A stretch of DNA of 64,000 nucleotides from Cryptomeria japonica (GCF_030272615.1 NC_081408.1:608414173-608478172), one strand, 5' to 3'; shown: positions 24,643-37,669, counted from the first letter of the stretch. Translations and numbers: made by a program. The notes: generated by a model not told the origin, from the sequence alone.

Positions 24643-27600
24643 ATTACAATAAACCCTGAGTTCATCCATGGTTATGTAATTGAGGAAACAAGCAAGTAAA
24701 ACCTCAACTAGTTCCTTTATGGGAAGATAATCTAGGAGAAAGTAAATAATGGAAAAGAGAGTAGAGTTGATTTAGGAATCATACAAAAATCCCCATTGAC
24801 GTGCAAGAAGTGTAAAAGTATTAGGATCCTATAATCTAGGAATGTGTAACTAATATTCGTTCAGAAACTAAGGAGAAAAGTGCAACCCAATCATGGTTAG
24901 TCGCTAGGTACAAGACAGTATGTAACACAATTTAACTACTAGGCACAATCGAAAAAGTTTTGCAAATTATGGAACTCAAGTGTGAAAGTATGCGAAAACA
25001 TTAAGTATGGATGAAGCAATATGTGGATGGAAATGGCTTATGGAAAGATAGCATAACAGTAATATGATTCCAAAGTTTTAATGAGAATTAGTTGATAGTA
25101 TAAAATAATTTATGAGAACATTGATAAGGAGCTGAATTATGTGGTTAGCCAAGGGAGAACTAGGAAAATTACGGGAGTCTTAAGACATTGGTAATTATTG
25201 GACGCCTTTAATTATATCATAATTGGGTAACAAAATATTATGAAGATAAGGTGGTTTTTGTGGATTGAAGGAAAGCGTAGGTTGTGATATGCCAGAAATG
25301 GGCTGGTAAGTAAATATAAATAAGTAATATGGAATGAGATAACTTCCCTTTTTACTAAATTTTAATTAAAAGGATGGTTGTTGGTCACTTTTCGAGTGCA
25401 CACCCCCTTGATTTCATAGTTGCATAAGTGAAGTAGGAGAGAATAAGTCCACTCTCCAAGTTGTTTGAAATATGTCATGAAATGTGTAGGTAGAAATTGT
25501 TGTCAATCGTTATCGATCTTACTCGACAATAATTCCACCCCAAATGGCTCTTAACCTTAAGTGTTAGTAATTTGGCAACAAGCTCCTACCTAATGAAGGC
25601 AGGTGAATGTTAGAGGTGAGAATATAAGGAGCTAGCTTAAGGTGCTAAGAAACCAAATGATGTCCCTAGTAAAATTATATGATTACATTATACAAATCCT
25701 AAGTGGTTCTAAGTAAACAAGTGTCAATTTTGTACCGAACTATCAACTGTGTGTGTAAGACATGAAAGTGTCGATACTTGAGCTACCACGTAGCATTGAA
25801 TCAAGGTTTAGCATATTAAGATAATTAATAGAATCCATATTAAACTAAGTTATTAAGGAGGGATGTATTAACAGGATGGAGGAAACTGGATAGTTATTAA
25901 ATAATTGATATTGAACCAAGTAACTATATAAATGTCTATTTAGTAGAAGATGATCTAATTAAGTACTATTAAATGCAACTATAATGAAAGGGACTTTTGA
26001 GTGAAATTATTATTGCCCTTATAAAATTTATTCAATCCGCTTGATAATAGGAGTTATCGTATTTGTTATGTTAGTAATTTTCTTAATCCTATCGCCTAGG
26101 AGCTTTATCGAGACCTAAGGTTTCGTTGGATCAACTTGTTAAGCTTTAACCTATAATTAAGCATAGATTGAGTATAATTAAGTGTTTAAAAAAAAATTAG
26201 TGCAAGAGGAATGGACGGAGAATGGTAGAGTTAGTGCAATCACCTATTAGAATATAATTAAGGATATTAATAACCCTAAATAGATAGCGGATTATATCGG
26301 AAAGTGTTGCTTGAAATAGTAAGCACGCGAAGGTTAAAATGGAACACGATTTATAAAGAAAAAGAAAAAAATGAATACGATCTCTTGTGTATACGAATTT
26401 ATTTCATAAATCAATAAAGGATTATAAAGAATCTAAGAACCTTAAGAGTCTAACAATCACTTCCTAACATACTCAGGACATGTGATCTTGGGTGATGTGT
26501 TGTGGTTACTCCTTAGGGTATGACCAGTATGGTCATCTTGTTTCGAGTTTTGATTCATTAGTTTTTTTTTTTTTCAACTTTCTTTGAAAAGTATATTGTG
26601 ACCTAGGGGCTAGTACTTTCTTTTATTTATTTTATTTTTTATTATGAGGAGAGGACCACTAAATTTATGTTTCTTTTTATTTGAGCTATGGCACTTGCCA
26701 TGTTTCTAGTTTTAATATCTTCTAATTGCTGGCATATTTCTTCTTTTATTGGACTTGGCAGAAGTAACTTGTATTTTTGATCTTGTAAAGTGTTAAGTGG
26801 TCATTTTGATGGTTGATATAACTAGCCCTAGTGATGTGATTTGTGTAATATCTATCATGTTCATTGAACCACTGATAGTGTGTCAAGGGAGGATACCGCA
26901 AGGAGTGAAATTAGGCACAAAGAATTAACAAAGAATATTTTTTTTATCAAATCAAGATAAAGGAAGGAAGATCCTCCTAAATAAAATTAATTGCGAGCAA
27001 CCTAAAAGAGAAAAATTTATAACAAATAGTGTGATCTAGACCTAATGAATTGTGAAAGTAATTATTGTCGACTGGTAAATTTAGCATGTGTATGGAGATG
27101 CTTGCGTGGATGATATCTAAAATAAGTATTAATAATTTCCATCACTCCCTTGGAAAGGGGTTTGTCATGTACCTTAATGTTTGGGAATTACAAATAATGT
27201 ACCCTATGAAACTTAAACCTTGAAGCCTAGAAATATAAAAAAAAATTAATCCCTAGTGGTAGAAAACTACCCTATATAGGGGCATATTTGAAGAACCTAA
27301 ATTTGATTATGCCTTGATACCTAAGAAAGTTGGAAGAAATTAAGCACCTAGGACAGTTTAGCAAATATTTTATTAACACCCTAATGAGGTGCCTTGATGT
27401 AGAATAAGTAGATTTGTTTTGGTTAAGTGTGATGTCAATTTTTCTTAAGTAACATGCATGGATGAGAATACAGTAGGATAAATATGCTTTAAAACAAATC
27501 CTAAACAAAGTAGGACTCCTAGAAATTCAATATGTGTAACCTTGATTGTGGGAGTTGATATGTGTTATTGATATGATTTGGATGACGCATTAATGTAAGT

Positions 27601-27834
27601 TGTTGAAAGATAGAACTTTGTAAACATACCTGAGATTGAAGGGAAATGTAATAAAAATACTAAGAATTTAACCTTGTGAAGATAGTAAGTTAATTACAAT
27701 AATAATTTGATTTTGGTATTTCATCCTTCTAGTAGGCAAGATAAGATTTTGAGTAACTTATTGAAATTGTGGGAAATGTTATGTCCCTACTTCATAATTC
27801 TACTCATGCGACTTCGAGGAGTAAGATGAACTCT
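24643..27834 (+). other. Element H internal region, second part (noncoding)
   Basis: About 3.2 kb with no gene found. Composition is AT-rich, and frames are short and without known motifs. The short minus-strand frame at 27272-27508 has no domain signature and is not annotated. This is the main body of the LARD-like interior. Confidence 0.6.
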
Positions 27835-27846
27835 AGGGGAGGAGGA
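27835..27846 (+). promoter_or_regulatory. Polypurine tract of element H
   Basis: AGGGGAGGAGGA lies directly before TGTAACGCCC, the start of the 3' LTR. Confidence 0.85.
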
Positions 27847-29526
27847 TGTAACGCCCTCCCCAACCAAGCTTTGATTAACTTAGTTGACCATGTTTGACCC
27901 TATTAATAAATGTTATAATTCAATAGGATGGGCTATGTTAGATAGATAGATTGGTGAGAAAAGTAATTGAACCAAGTTATAGAATCATTTCACCTTGTGG
28001 GGTACATTTTGATGTGTCATGAATTTGAAATCCTAAAAGATCCAGTGATTGGATAATCTTGATCTAACATACGTCAGCTATATTTGGATTTGCAGAACTT
28101 TATTATGGTACTGGAAATATGATGTGTATCTTATGAATGAATGAAATTATGAGGATTATGATAATGGTTTATGTGGATAAATTGGGATATATGAGATATT
28201 GATGTCAATTGTATGCAGAGTGTTTGATGTGTATTCTTATTCATGTGTTTAATATTTTATGAGGATATTTGGAAGTACTAATGTGTAATAGAGATGTGCG
28301 GGAAAACTATCCATGTGACCATGGAAATATTATGGAGAACCAAACCTAGACCTATGTACATTCGTAAAACAAAGGTTTGTCTATTTGGAGAGACAACACC
28401 CCGTTTGTATCGTATTTTATCTGTGAAAGTAAATGTTGCATGTGTGTTAGATTGAATTTATATATTTGTGTAAATCCAACAAGAGACACATTTTCATGTG
28501 TAATACTGTAAAGTATTTTATTGTGTCACTTGACACATGTGATTGATTTATGTCTTGATTTTTGAATTTGTCTCTTCGAGGGAGTTGTTTCAACCATAGC
28601 TTTTTCAAATAATTTAATGTGGTTTTATATTTTCCTTGGGTAGAGAATCCTTGGGGTGGTCAACTTAGGTTTGACCCGAAACTTAACTTCAGATGGGTTT
28701 AAAAGGGGTTAAATGGACTCCTAGGGGTAGTTTCAAGGTGTTTCCTAAAGCCCATAAGGTATACCTAAGGGTTAGGAGTAATTTTAGGCATGTGACAACT
28801 CCCATGTGACTGTTTAATCATCCCAAAAAGTGAGTATTCTAAGATGTACGAAAATTGAATTAGAAGGCATCATCTAGGTTAGTTAACTTTCCTTTTTGAT
28901 GAGAGATCCCTTTTGATCTTTTTCTAACTTTTCCTTTTTCAATTTTAGAAACCTGTGAGATCTCTCACTAAGGTCTTCTTAGGCAAGAATGGGAGATTTT
29001 GCGAGTAATCACCCACTCTCCATTTTTGGAGACAAGATAATTTTTGAAACAAAAGATAGATTTGGTTTAGGAATTTGGCTAAGTGTAGAGAAGAAAGGAA
29101 TTTGTGGAATTGGGTTGCTCATCCTCAACTAATCTAGCATATCTTAGGGGCAGTTTGAAGGTTGGTTTAACTTCTCTTTGTATTGTGTTCATGTTGCATG
29201 TTATGTTGAAAAGATTTGCTTGTGTAAAAAGGCTAGTTTCTTGTATGTTTCCCTTGGAAAATTATTTTGTGTTCTATATGATTTTTGTGTGCATTTTATG
29301 TGCTTTGGGAGTAACCAAGGCCTCCTACTCTTGGGAGAGAGGATGGTTTTGTGCGTGGTAGAAGTTTGACAGCCCTCGAGTGAGAGGCTCTCATTATGAG
29401 AGTGATCTCAAGGGATATATATGTGACCCTTGTTGCATGGCTTGTTTATGCATTTGGGGGTCATAAGGAGGGAAATAAGGCATGAATGCCTTGGGGGACA
29501 TAAGGATGTAGGGTTATTATACTTAC
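27847..29526 (+). repeat. 3' LTR of element H, first part
   Basis: It aligns base for base with 18263-19942, with only scattered substitutions. It ends at ATACTTAC, where the composite copia enters. The last five bases (CTTAC) are the left target duplication. Confidence 0.9.
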
Positions 29527-29835
29527 TGTAAGGAAACACAGGTGCGGAAATAGCTTCCTACACTAATCTCTAGAGGAAAGTATTGTGCAAATTCTTTTAA
29601 ATCCTTACAATTTCAGATTCATTATCTACTTTAACAAAGATATTGCAGCCATATACCATGCATACAGAAAATAGAGGATGACACAATGATTTACCCTGGG
29701 GAAAACCTTTCGGTAAAAAACCCCAACACTCCAAAACCTGCACAATTTATTATCTTCAACACAACGGTTACAACACACTTGCAATGCAAGTTCTTTCAGG
29801 AGACAATTGACAATTCAAGACAAAATCCAGTAGCA
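29527..29835 (-). repeat. Partial E-family LTR (copy 1)
   Basis: It matches 37670-37978 from TGTAAGGAAACACAGG to CCAGTAGCA, then switches abruptly to copia F RT sequence. In the minus orientation it is the downstream end of an LTR, and its terminus is the outer end of the whole composite. It shares AGCTTCC at about 29552 with copy 2, against AACTTCC in copies 3 and 4. Confidence 0.85.
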
Positions 29836-31920
29836 AAGCAAGAATAATATAACTGCCTCAATTCTAGCTATCGGTGCAAAGGTTTCATTGTAATCAACTC
29901 CTTCTTTCTGATAATATCCCTTACACACTAGTCTTGCTTTATTTCTGAAAAGCCTTACCATCTTCATTAAGTTTGTTTCTAAATACCCATTTGGTTCCAA
30001 TTACATTTTTATCTTTAGGCCAGGGAACTAATGTCCAAGTATTATTTTTCTCAATTTGTCCTAATTCTTCTTCCATAGCTTTAGTCCAAAATTTATCTTC
30101 ACATTCCTCATTGATAGATAATGGTTCAATTTTAGAAATAAGACATACCTCTTCATTTTCCAATCTTCCTCTTATCATAACTCCTTTAAATTTGTTTCCA
30201 ATTATCTGATCTTTAGAATGATTCAGTCTTACATACCGGGGTGTCTTAGTTTGCTATTGTTCTTCAATTACTGTGGAATCCTCTGATGATACTAGGGTAA
30301 CTAGATCTTCATTCTGTACCAGTGGGTTCAGTGTAGGTTCATTTGTCACAATTTCTATTGCTGGTTCAGAGTCTATATACCTTGAAGTTCCTCTGAATTG
30401 TTCATCAATCTTTACATTTGTACTCTCAACAATTTTCTGCAATCTTTTAATAAAACATCTATATGCCTTGCTCTTAGATGAATAACCAGAAAATATTCCT
30501 TCATCACTTCTAGGATCAAATTTGCCAATATACTCATCTCTTCTAATATAACATTTACTTCCAAAAATTTTGAAATACTTAAGAGTAGGAATATTACCAA
30601 ACCATAGCTCATGAGGGGTCTTACCAGTTTCACCTTTGATGTGAACTTTGTTGAATGTATAGACAACAGTGCTTACTGCCTCTTTCCAATACACATGTGG
30701 TAGATTTTCTTCTGATAACATACTTCTTGCTGCATCCAAGATAGTTTTGTTTTTCCTTTCAACAACTCCATTCTGTTGTGGTGTCCGAGGTGCTGATAAT
30801 TGTCTTTTGATTCCATTCACTTCACAAAATGTATTAAAATCTTTAGATGTGAATTCTCCTCCTTGATCTGATCTTAAACATTTGATTTTCTTACTGGTTT
30901 CATTTTCAACCATTGCTTTGAATAGTTTGAACGTCCCAAGTACTTCTGATTTTTCTCTGAGAAAAGTAACCCAACACATTCTAGAATAATCATCAATAAT
31001 TAGCATGAAATATCTATCACCTTGTAAGCTTTTAGTTCTAGCTGGACCACATAAATCAGTGTGAATTAAATCAAGAGCATTATTGGATTTTTTTGGAATA
31101 CTTTTGAAACTAGCTCTAACTTGTTTTCCAAATTGACATTCCTTGCAAATTGTATTCTGAGGTTTCACAATTTTAGGTAGATCTCTAACTGCCTTAGAAG
31201 TACTGATTTTTACCAGGCAATCAAAATTTACATGACATAGTCTTTTATGCCATAACCAACTTTCATCTATATGTGCAATTAAGCATGCCTTTTCACTATT
31301 ATTCAAATGAAAGATATTACCTCTAGTCTGATTACCGGTTGCAATTTCCAAACCATTTCTATTCATGATTTTGCATTTTCCATTTTTAAATTGTAACTGA
31401 AAACCCTTCCCAACTAATTGACCAACACTTAGAAGATTATGTTTTAATCCTTCAACATAGTAGACATTGTCAGTGTTATGTTTACCATCAAGAGATATTG
31501 AACCCTTACCTTTGATTGAACAGGATTTGTCATCTTCCAATCTTACTAAACCTCCATTGTATTCTTGAAAGTTCAAGAATTTACCTTTGTCTCTAGTCAT
31601 GTGATGTGAGCATCCTGAGTCAATAATCCATTCATCCTTTGATTCAACTTTAGCTGCTAGGGCTTGTTCTACAGATTAAACAATAGGTGCCGGTTGATCT
31701 TCTATTATAGAAACAAAAACCCATCCATTGTCTGCTGGATCCTCATTAAAATCATCAGTCACACCTTCATCTGCAATGTAACAAGATTTATCATTGTTCT
31801 TCTTAAATCTGTATCTCTGATATTCAGGATTAAGCTTGTATGTTATTTTAGCTTCTTCTCTTAGTCTAGCATGTCTATCAGAGCATCTTGAAGCCATATG
31901 ACCAATCTTATTGTAGTTAA
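29836..31920 (-). pseudogene. Captured copia F fragment: Gag knuckle, protease, integrase, RT start
   Basis: Read on the minus strand from 31920: half a Gag zinc knuckle (NYNKIGHMASRC), protease DSG near 31620, then an uninterrupted 448-codon frame (31600-30254). That frame holds the integrase finger (HKRLCH...CKEC), LRSDQGGEF and QNGVVERKN. After a stop at 30254 comes the N-terminal RT part ([15 protein letters not shown]), with one frameshift near 29990. It ends inside RT (EAVILFLL) at the junction with LTR copy 1. It is the same family as copia G and better preserved, keeping the integrase segment that G has lost. There is no LTR, primer site or RNase H of its own. Confidence 0.85.
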
Positions 31921-32342
31921 TGTAAGGAAACACAGGTGCGGAAACAGCTTCCTACACTAATCTCTAGAGGAAAGTATTGTGCAAATTCTTTTAAATCCTT
32001 ACAATTTCAGATTCGTTAACGACTTTAACAAAGATATTGCAGCCATATACGATGCATACAGAAAATAGAGAATGACACAATGATTTACCCTGGGGAAAAC
32101 CTTTCCGTAAAAAACCCTAGCACTCCAAAACCTGCACAATGTATTATCTTCAACACAACGGTTACAACACACTTGCAATGCAAGTTCTTTCAGGAGACAA
32201 TTGACACTTCAAGACAAAATCCAGTAGCACGATATCATACCAATAATACACTCATTTCATATCACAGTCTGTGACCCTAAAAAATGCTTATACGCTTTCC
32301 TTTTTAGGGTAACTTCCAAAGATAGCCGTATTAGGGTTTTAC
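31921..32342 (-). repeat. Partial E-family LTR (copy 2)
   Basis: It starts TGTAAGGAAACACAGG right after the copia F knuckle and follows the complete LTRs to TTAGGGTTTTAC, then breaks off. About 17 bases of unassigned sequence (CATTCTTCGAGAAAATA) separate it from the gag fragment. Confidence 0.85.
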
Positions 32343-32356
32343 CATTCTTCGAGAAA

Positions 32357-32606
32357 ATAGGAACATTCAGAAGAACGACATCTGCTAGACAGAGTCTGAT
32401 GAGACCCCTAGCCTTCCGATCCTTGATCTCCCAATCCACTAGAGATATCGCTACAGGTCTCACATCAAGTAAAGCAGCCTCCCATAGATCGCGGTCTTCA
32501 AGCATGTCTTCCATCTTGAGTTTCCACAACTCGAAATTAGTGCCATTAAATTTCTCCACCTCCACTCTACTGTATGAGGAAATTGCCATCTCAATCTGCA
32601 AATAAG
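32357..32606 (-). pseudogene. E-family Gag N-terminal fragment
   Basis: The minus-strand frame starting MAISSYSRVEVEKFNGTNF at 32589 (with an in-frame Met four codons upstream) copies the first 75 or so codons of the E Gag at 37548, to LCLADVVLLNV. It then breaks off at the join with LTR copy 2. It is the start of a second, mostly deleted element that shares LTR copy 3 with element E. Confidence 0.85.
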
Positions 32607-32696
32607 ATTCAGAATGCTCTGCACAAAAAAACTCCCACTCAACTTGAGATTAGCTCAAAAAACCCTACCCAACAACTAGGATCAAAAGTTGATCAA

Positions 32697-32708
32697 GCTC
32701 TGATACCA
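32697..32708 (-). promoter_or_regulatory. Second primer binding site in the composite
   Basis: On the minus strand this reads TGGTATCAGAGC, two bases from the end of LTR copy 3. It shows that copy 3 also serves as the 5' LTR of the deleted neighbour. Confidence 0.9.
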
Positions 32709-32710
32709 CT

Positions 32711-33433
32711 TGTAAGGAAACACAAGTGCGGAAACAACTTCCTACACTAATCTCTAGAGGAAAGTATTGTGCAAATTCTTTTAAATCCTTACAATTTCAG
32801 ATTCGTTAACTACTTTAACAAAGATATTGCAGCCATATACCATGCATATAGAAAATAGAGAATGACACAATGATTTACCCTGGGGAAAACCTTTTGGTAA
32901 AAAACCCCAGCACTCCAAAACCTGCACAATGTATTATCTTCAACACAACGGTTACAACACACTTGCAATGCAAGTTCTTTTAGGAGACAATTGACACTTC
33001 AAGACAAAATCTAGTAGCACGATATCATACCAATAATACACTCATTTCATATCACAGTCTGTGACCCTAAAAAATGCTTATACGCTTTCCTTTTTAGGGC
33101 AACTTCCAAAGATAGCCATATTAGGGTTTTACGATTGAGGAAGAGTGTATAGTACTCAACTTTATCAGTTGCCACATGTCTTGCATGTCTTCACCAATCA
33201 TTGAAATCTCCTAGAAATAGCTCTTACGTGTCATAGGAATCCGTCATAACCGTTTCAGCCATGATCTCCTTACACACAATTCAAGATGCCGACACATCAA
33301 GTGGAGTGACACATCAACATGCCAACTAGACATGTACACTCACACTTAATTACATTATTTGCAAGAAATACATTTTACAAAACAAATAATAAGAATAGGA
33401 ATTATCCAAGGTTGAGACACCTTATTCCTAACA
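32711..33433 (-). repeat. Complete E-family LTR (copy 3; 3' LTR of copia E)
   Basis: 723 bp, same length as copy 4 and differing at few positions. In the minus orientation it starts TGTTAGGAATAAGG after the purine tract and ends TTTCCTTACA before the second primer site. Confidence 0.95.
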
Positions 33434-33447
33434 TTCTCCCACTTGTC
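33434..33447 (-). promoter_or_regulatory. Polypurine tract of copia E
   Basis: On the minus strand GACAAGTGGGAGAA precedes TGTTAGG, the LTR start. The GTGGGAGAATG form is typical of Tork/Tnt1-like copias and unlike the AAAGGGGGAGAT of the other copias here. Confidence 0.85.
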
Positions 33448-33483
33448 GAACACCTTGTAAGAGCAATAGGAACATAACAGGAA

Positions 33484-36400
33484 CTAATCGCTATAGGCCA
33501 AAAGGCCCATAGACTCCAAACACCATCTGAACTTCACAGTGCCCACTGGTTTCATTAATGCATCTGCAACATTCCTCACAGTATCTACCTTTCCATCTTC
33601 CACCATATCTCTCACAAAGTGAAACTGCACATCAATGTGCTTCATTCTGGCATGGAAAGTTGGATTCTTCGCAAGGCAAATAGCACTCTGACTGTCACAC
33701 CAAATAGTAATCCGTTCTGCATCAACACCAACATCAGAACACAATGTCCTAAGCCAAATGGCTTCCTTACAAGCATGAGTAGCAGCCATGTACTCAGCTT
33801 CTGTAGTGGACAAAGCAACCACAGGTTGTCGCTTACTCATCCAACTGATGGCACCACCAAACATAGTGAACACATAAGCACTGGTGGATCTCCTGCTGTT
33901 AATATCACCTGCCCAATCTAAATCCACAAACCCATGAAGACAAACTGAATGCGAAGATCCAAAAGAGTTACCATGGTAACATATGGAGTAATCTGATGTA
34001 CCCCTCAAATATCTGAATACTCGCTTAACTGCATCCCAATGTACCCGTCCAGGGTTAGCCATAAACCGACTCAGGACTCCCACTGCTTGGGAAATGTCTA
34101 GTCTAGTACAGACCATAGCATACATAAGACTACCAACTGCACTAGCATAAGGTATTCTACTCATGTCCTCCACCTCACTAGGAGATTTTGGACAATAATC
34201 TACAGATAACTTTGTTCCCACTGAAATGGGAACACATAGTGGTCTACAATCTGCCATGCTGAACTTGTCCAACATAGACTTCACATACTTACTCTGACTC
34301 AACCAAAGTTTTCTATTAGACCTGTCTCTACTAATTTCCATACCCAAGATGTACCTTGCTGCCCCAAGATCTTTCATCTCAAACTGTGCTGACAACTGAG
34401 CTTTAAAATCAGAAATCATACCCTTACCCTTCCCAAACAACAACATATCATCAACATATAATGCAACAATAAGAAGGTGATCATTTTCAACTCTGAAATA
34501 AACACAATGATCTGATTTTGATCTTACAAATCCAATTGACAACACAAAGGCATCAAACTTAAGGTACCACATCCTAGGAGATTGCTTCAAACCATATAGA
34601 GATATCTTTAATCTGCAAACTAAGGATTCTTTACCTTTAACAATGTAGTGCTCAGGCTGTGACATATAAATCTCTTCCTCCAAATCACCATGAAGGAAAG
34701 TTGTCTTCACATCCATCTGTTCTATCTCTAAATCATATGATGCAACAAGAGATAACAAAAATCTAATGGATGTCAACTTTGCAACAGGAGAGAATATTTC
34801 ACCATAATCTATTCCCTCTACCTATGAATACCCCTTTGCAACCAATCTAGCTTTGTACCTTTCAACACTGCCATCTACACAGAATTTCTTCTTGAACACC
34901 CATTTACAACCAACAGATTTTCTCCCTTTAGGCAAAGGTACAAGGTCCCAAGTTTTGGTTTTCTCTAATGAAGCCATCTCATCATCCATAGCCTCAATCC
35001 AGGAACCTGCATCTTCCATGCCCAAAGCCTCTTTCACAGATCTAGGCTCATCAGTGTTAGTAATCAAAGCAAAAGCACAACTGGAATCTAACATAGAATA
35101 ACCAAACCTTTCTGGTTGCTTTCTTTCTCTCATGGATCTCCTCAAGGGCTGAGGTTGAGGTTGTTCTTCCTCTTCTAGTGAACTATCAGAGCTACTAGAG
35201 CTCTCCTCATCATTAGACCCAACATGGTCTCTCTATTCAGTCTTCTCAGAGGTAGGAGGAAACTGAACAATGTCTTTTTCCTTTTCTTTTTCATCTAGTT
35301 GTAGCACAACAAGAGAAGATGTTAGCTCTCTGAAAATAACATTTCTACTATGCAACACCTTACTAGTCATAGGATCCCAAAGCTTGTATCCTTTCACACC
35401 AACACTGTATCCGATAAAAATACATTTGATAGCTTTGTTTTCCAACTTAGACCTTTTCTCCTTTGGAATATGTGCATAAGCTTCACAACCAAAAACATGA
35501 AGATGACTTATTGAAGGCTTCTTACTAGACCACACCTCCATGGGTGTCTTACCAACAAGAGCTGATGTAGGAGATCTGTTAACCAGATAGCATGCAGTGG
35601 CCACAGCTTCGGCCCAAAACCTTTGTTCTAAACTAGCTCCACTAAGCATACTCCTAGCCTTCTCCATCAGTGTCCTGTTCATTCTCTCTGCAACTCCATT
35701 TTGCTGCGGGGTGTAAGGAGTTGTCTTATGTCTCTCGATTCCTTGTTCTTTACAGAACTGTTCAAACTCTATGCAACAAAACTCACCACCATTATCAGTT
35801 CTCACACACTTGATTCTTTTACCAGTCTGATTCTCCACGAGAGCCTTAAATTCCTTGAACTAACTGAAAACCTGTGTCTTACTTTTCAGGAAATATATCC
35901 AAGTCCTTCTACTGTAATCATCTATAAAAGATACAAAATATACAAAACTGGAGATAGAAGGAACTTTTACAGGACCAAATACATCATAATGAATAAGATC
36001 CAAAAGTCTAGAAAACTTGTGAGAACTGGAGTAGAACTGAACACGATTTTGCTTACCATAAACACAGTGTTCACAGAAATCGAATTCGAGATTACAATCA
36101 TTTAGCCCCTCAATGAGATTTTTAGTTTTCAAGGTCCTAAGACCCTTCTCACCAATGTGGCCAAATCTCATATGCCACAACATTGTCTTTTCTGCAGGAA
36201 GCTTGCCTTCCAAAGTGTTTGCACCCTTAGGTACACTTACTACACTGCCATCAGAACCCATTGCCATAGTCTTCTTTACTGCTCGTTCAGATGGTGGGGA
36301 TGAAGTGATAGTCACTCTCTTCTTTGAAATAGAAGAAATATTGCACTGAGCAATGCATGCATCAAGCTGAAACAAAGTACCTCTCCTAGTACCTTTAGCG

Positions 36401-37548
36401 AGCACCATAGAACCTCTCATCATCTTGCATCCATCTTTCGAAAAGACAACTTGCACACCTACATCATTCAGCATACTTACAGATAATAGGTTTCGTGCCA
36501 AACCCGAAATGTGCATAACTCCATTGATTCCCTTTACTTGTCCATCAGGAAATCTGATAGTGACCCTTCCACGTCCAACTATCTTTAGGTGAGAATCATC
36601 ACCCAAGTACACCTTTCCACCATCAAACTCTTCATATTTTGAGAACCAGTTGTGATGAGAGGTCATGTGAAAAGAAGCACCCAAGTCTACCAACCACACA
36701 TCATCAGATGCATGGGCTGCCAAAGCTGCAATAAAAGCATCTCCATCTTCTTGAGATTTTTCGGAAGCTGAATCTGAGCCTTTCTTCTTCTTCTTTGGTT
36801 CTTTGCAGTCCCTCCGGAAGTGCCCAGATTTATCACAGTTCCAACATTTTGCCTTGGACTTTCCAGGAGTCTTAGAACTCCCATGGGATTTGGATTTGCC
36901 CTTCTTTGACTTATTGTCATTCTACTTTCCTTTGTCGTTGGATCTCCCGCGAACAGCAAGGGCTTCCTTAGATGAATCCGAAGTCTTTCTTCGCATCTCC
37001 TCAGATAGCAGCGAAGACACCACATCATCCATACGGAATGTGACTATAGTACTTCCGAGAGCCATCACAAGATGGTCCCACAAATCCGGCAAGGAACAAA
37101 GCAAGGTCATAGATCAATCCTCCTCCTTGATCTTGGCACCAGATGATGCCAACTGTGCAATCAATAAATTGAATGCGTTGAGATGATCAGTTACGGATCC
37201 ACCTTCCTCCATTCTTAAAGAATACAACTTCTTTCTCAGGAACAACTTATTCACTAGAGATTTGGCCTGATACATAGACCCAAACCGTGTCCACAAAGAA
37301 TTTGCAGTAGTCTCATCAAGAACATTCAGAAGAATGACATCTGCTAGACAGAGTCTGATGAGACCCCTAGCCTTCCGATCCTTGATCTCCCAATCCGCTA
37401 GAGATATCGCTGCAGGTCTCACATCAAGTGAAGCAGCCTCCCATAGATCGTGGTCTTCAAGCACGTCTTCCATCTTGAGTTTCCACAACTCAAAATTAGT
37501 GCCATTAAATTTCTCCACCTCTACTCTACTATATGAGGAAATTGCCAT
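33484..37548 (-). pseudogene. Copia E Gag-Pol, one frame with five premature stops
   Basis: The polyprotein runs 1354 codons on the minus strand from MAISSYSRVEVEKFNG with no frameshift. Order: Gag; zinc knuckle CWNCDKSGHFRRDC (36805-36846); protease; integrase finger (HMRFGHIG...CEHC); integrase core with VRTDNGGEF and QNGVAERMN; RT with MDVKTTFLHG, LYGLKQSPRMW and YVDD; RNase H with ALSTTEAEYMAA. Premature stops are at 37114-37116 (TGA), 36922-36924, 35860-35862, 35233-35235 and 34822-34824 (all TAG). The four TAGs sit where Gln is expected. The protease reads DLG where the family has DSG, a further loss. Sequence style (GKTPMEVW, HVFGCEAYAHIP) fits the Tork/Tnt1 side of copia rather than the Sirevirus side. 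It is the best-preserved coding region in the window. Confidence 0.92.
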
Positions 37549-37655
37549 CTCAATCTACAAATAAGATTCAGAATGCTCTGCACAAAAAAACTCCCACTCA
37601 ACTTGAGATTTGCTCAAAAAACCCTACCCAACAACTAGGATCAAAAGTTGATCAA

Positions 37656-37667
37656 GCTCTGATACCA
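37656..37667 (-). promoter_or_regulatory. Primer binding site of copia E
   Basis: TGGTATCAGAGC on the minus strand, two bases from the end of LTR copy 4. Matches the tRNA-iMet site exactly. Confidence 0.95.
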
Positions 37668-37669
37668 CT

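Noticed and set aside
33484-37548. In-frame TAG codons as programmed read-through or recoding in copia E
   Set aside because: The stops are scattered, occur inside catalytic domains, and differ between elements. Family relatives have Gln at the same places. Decay by deamination is simpler.
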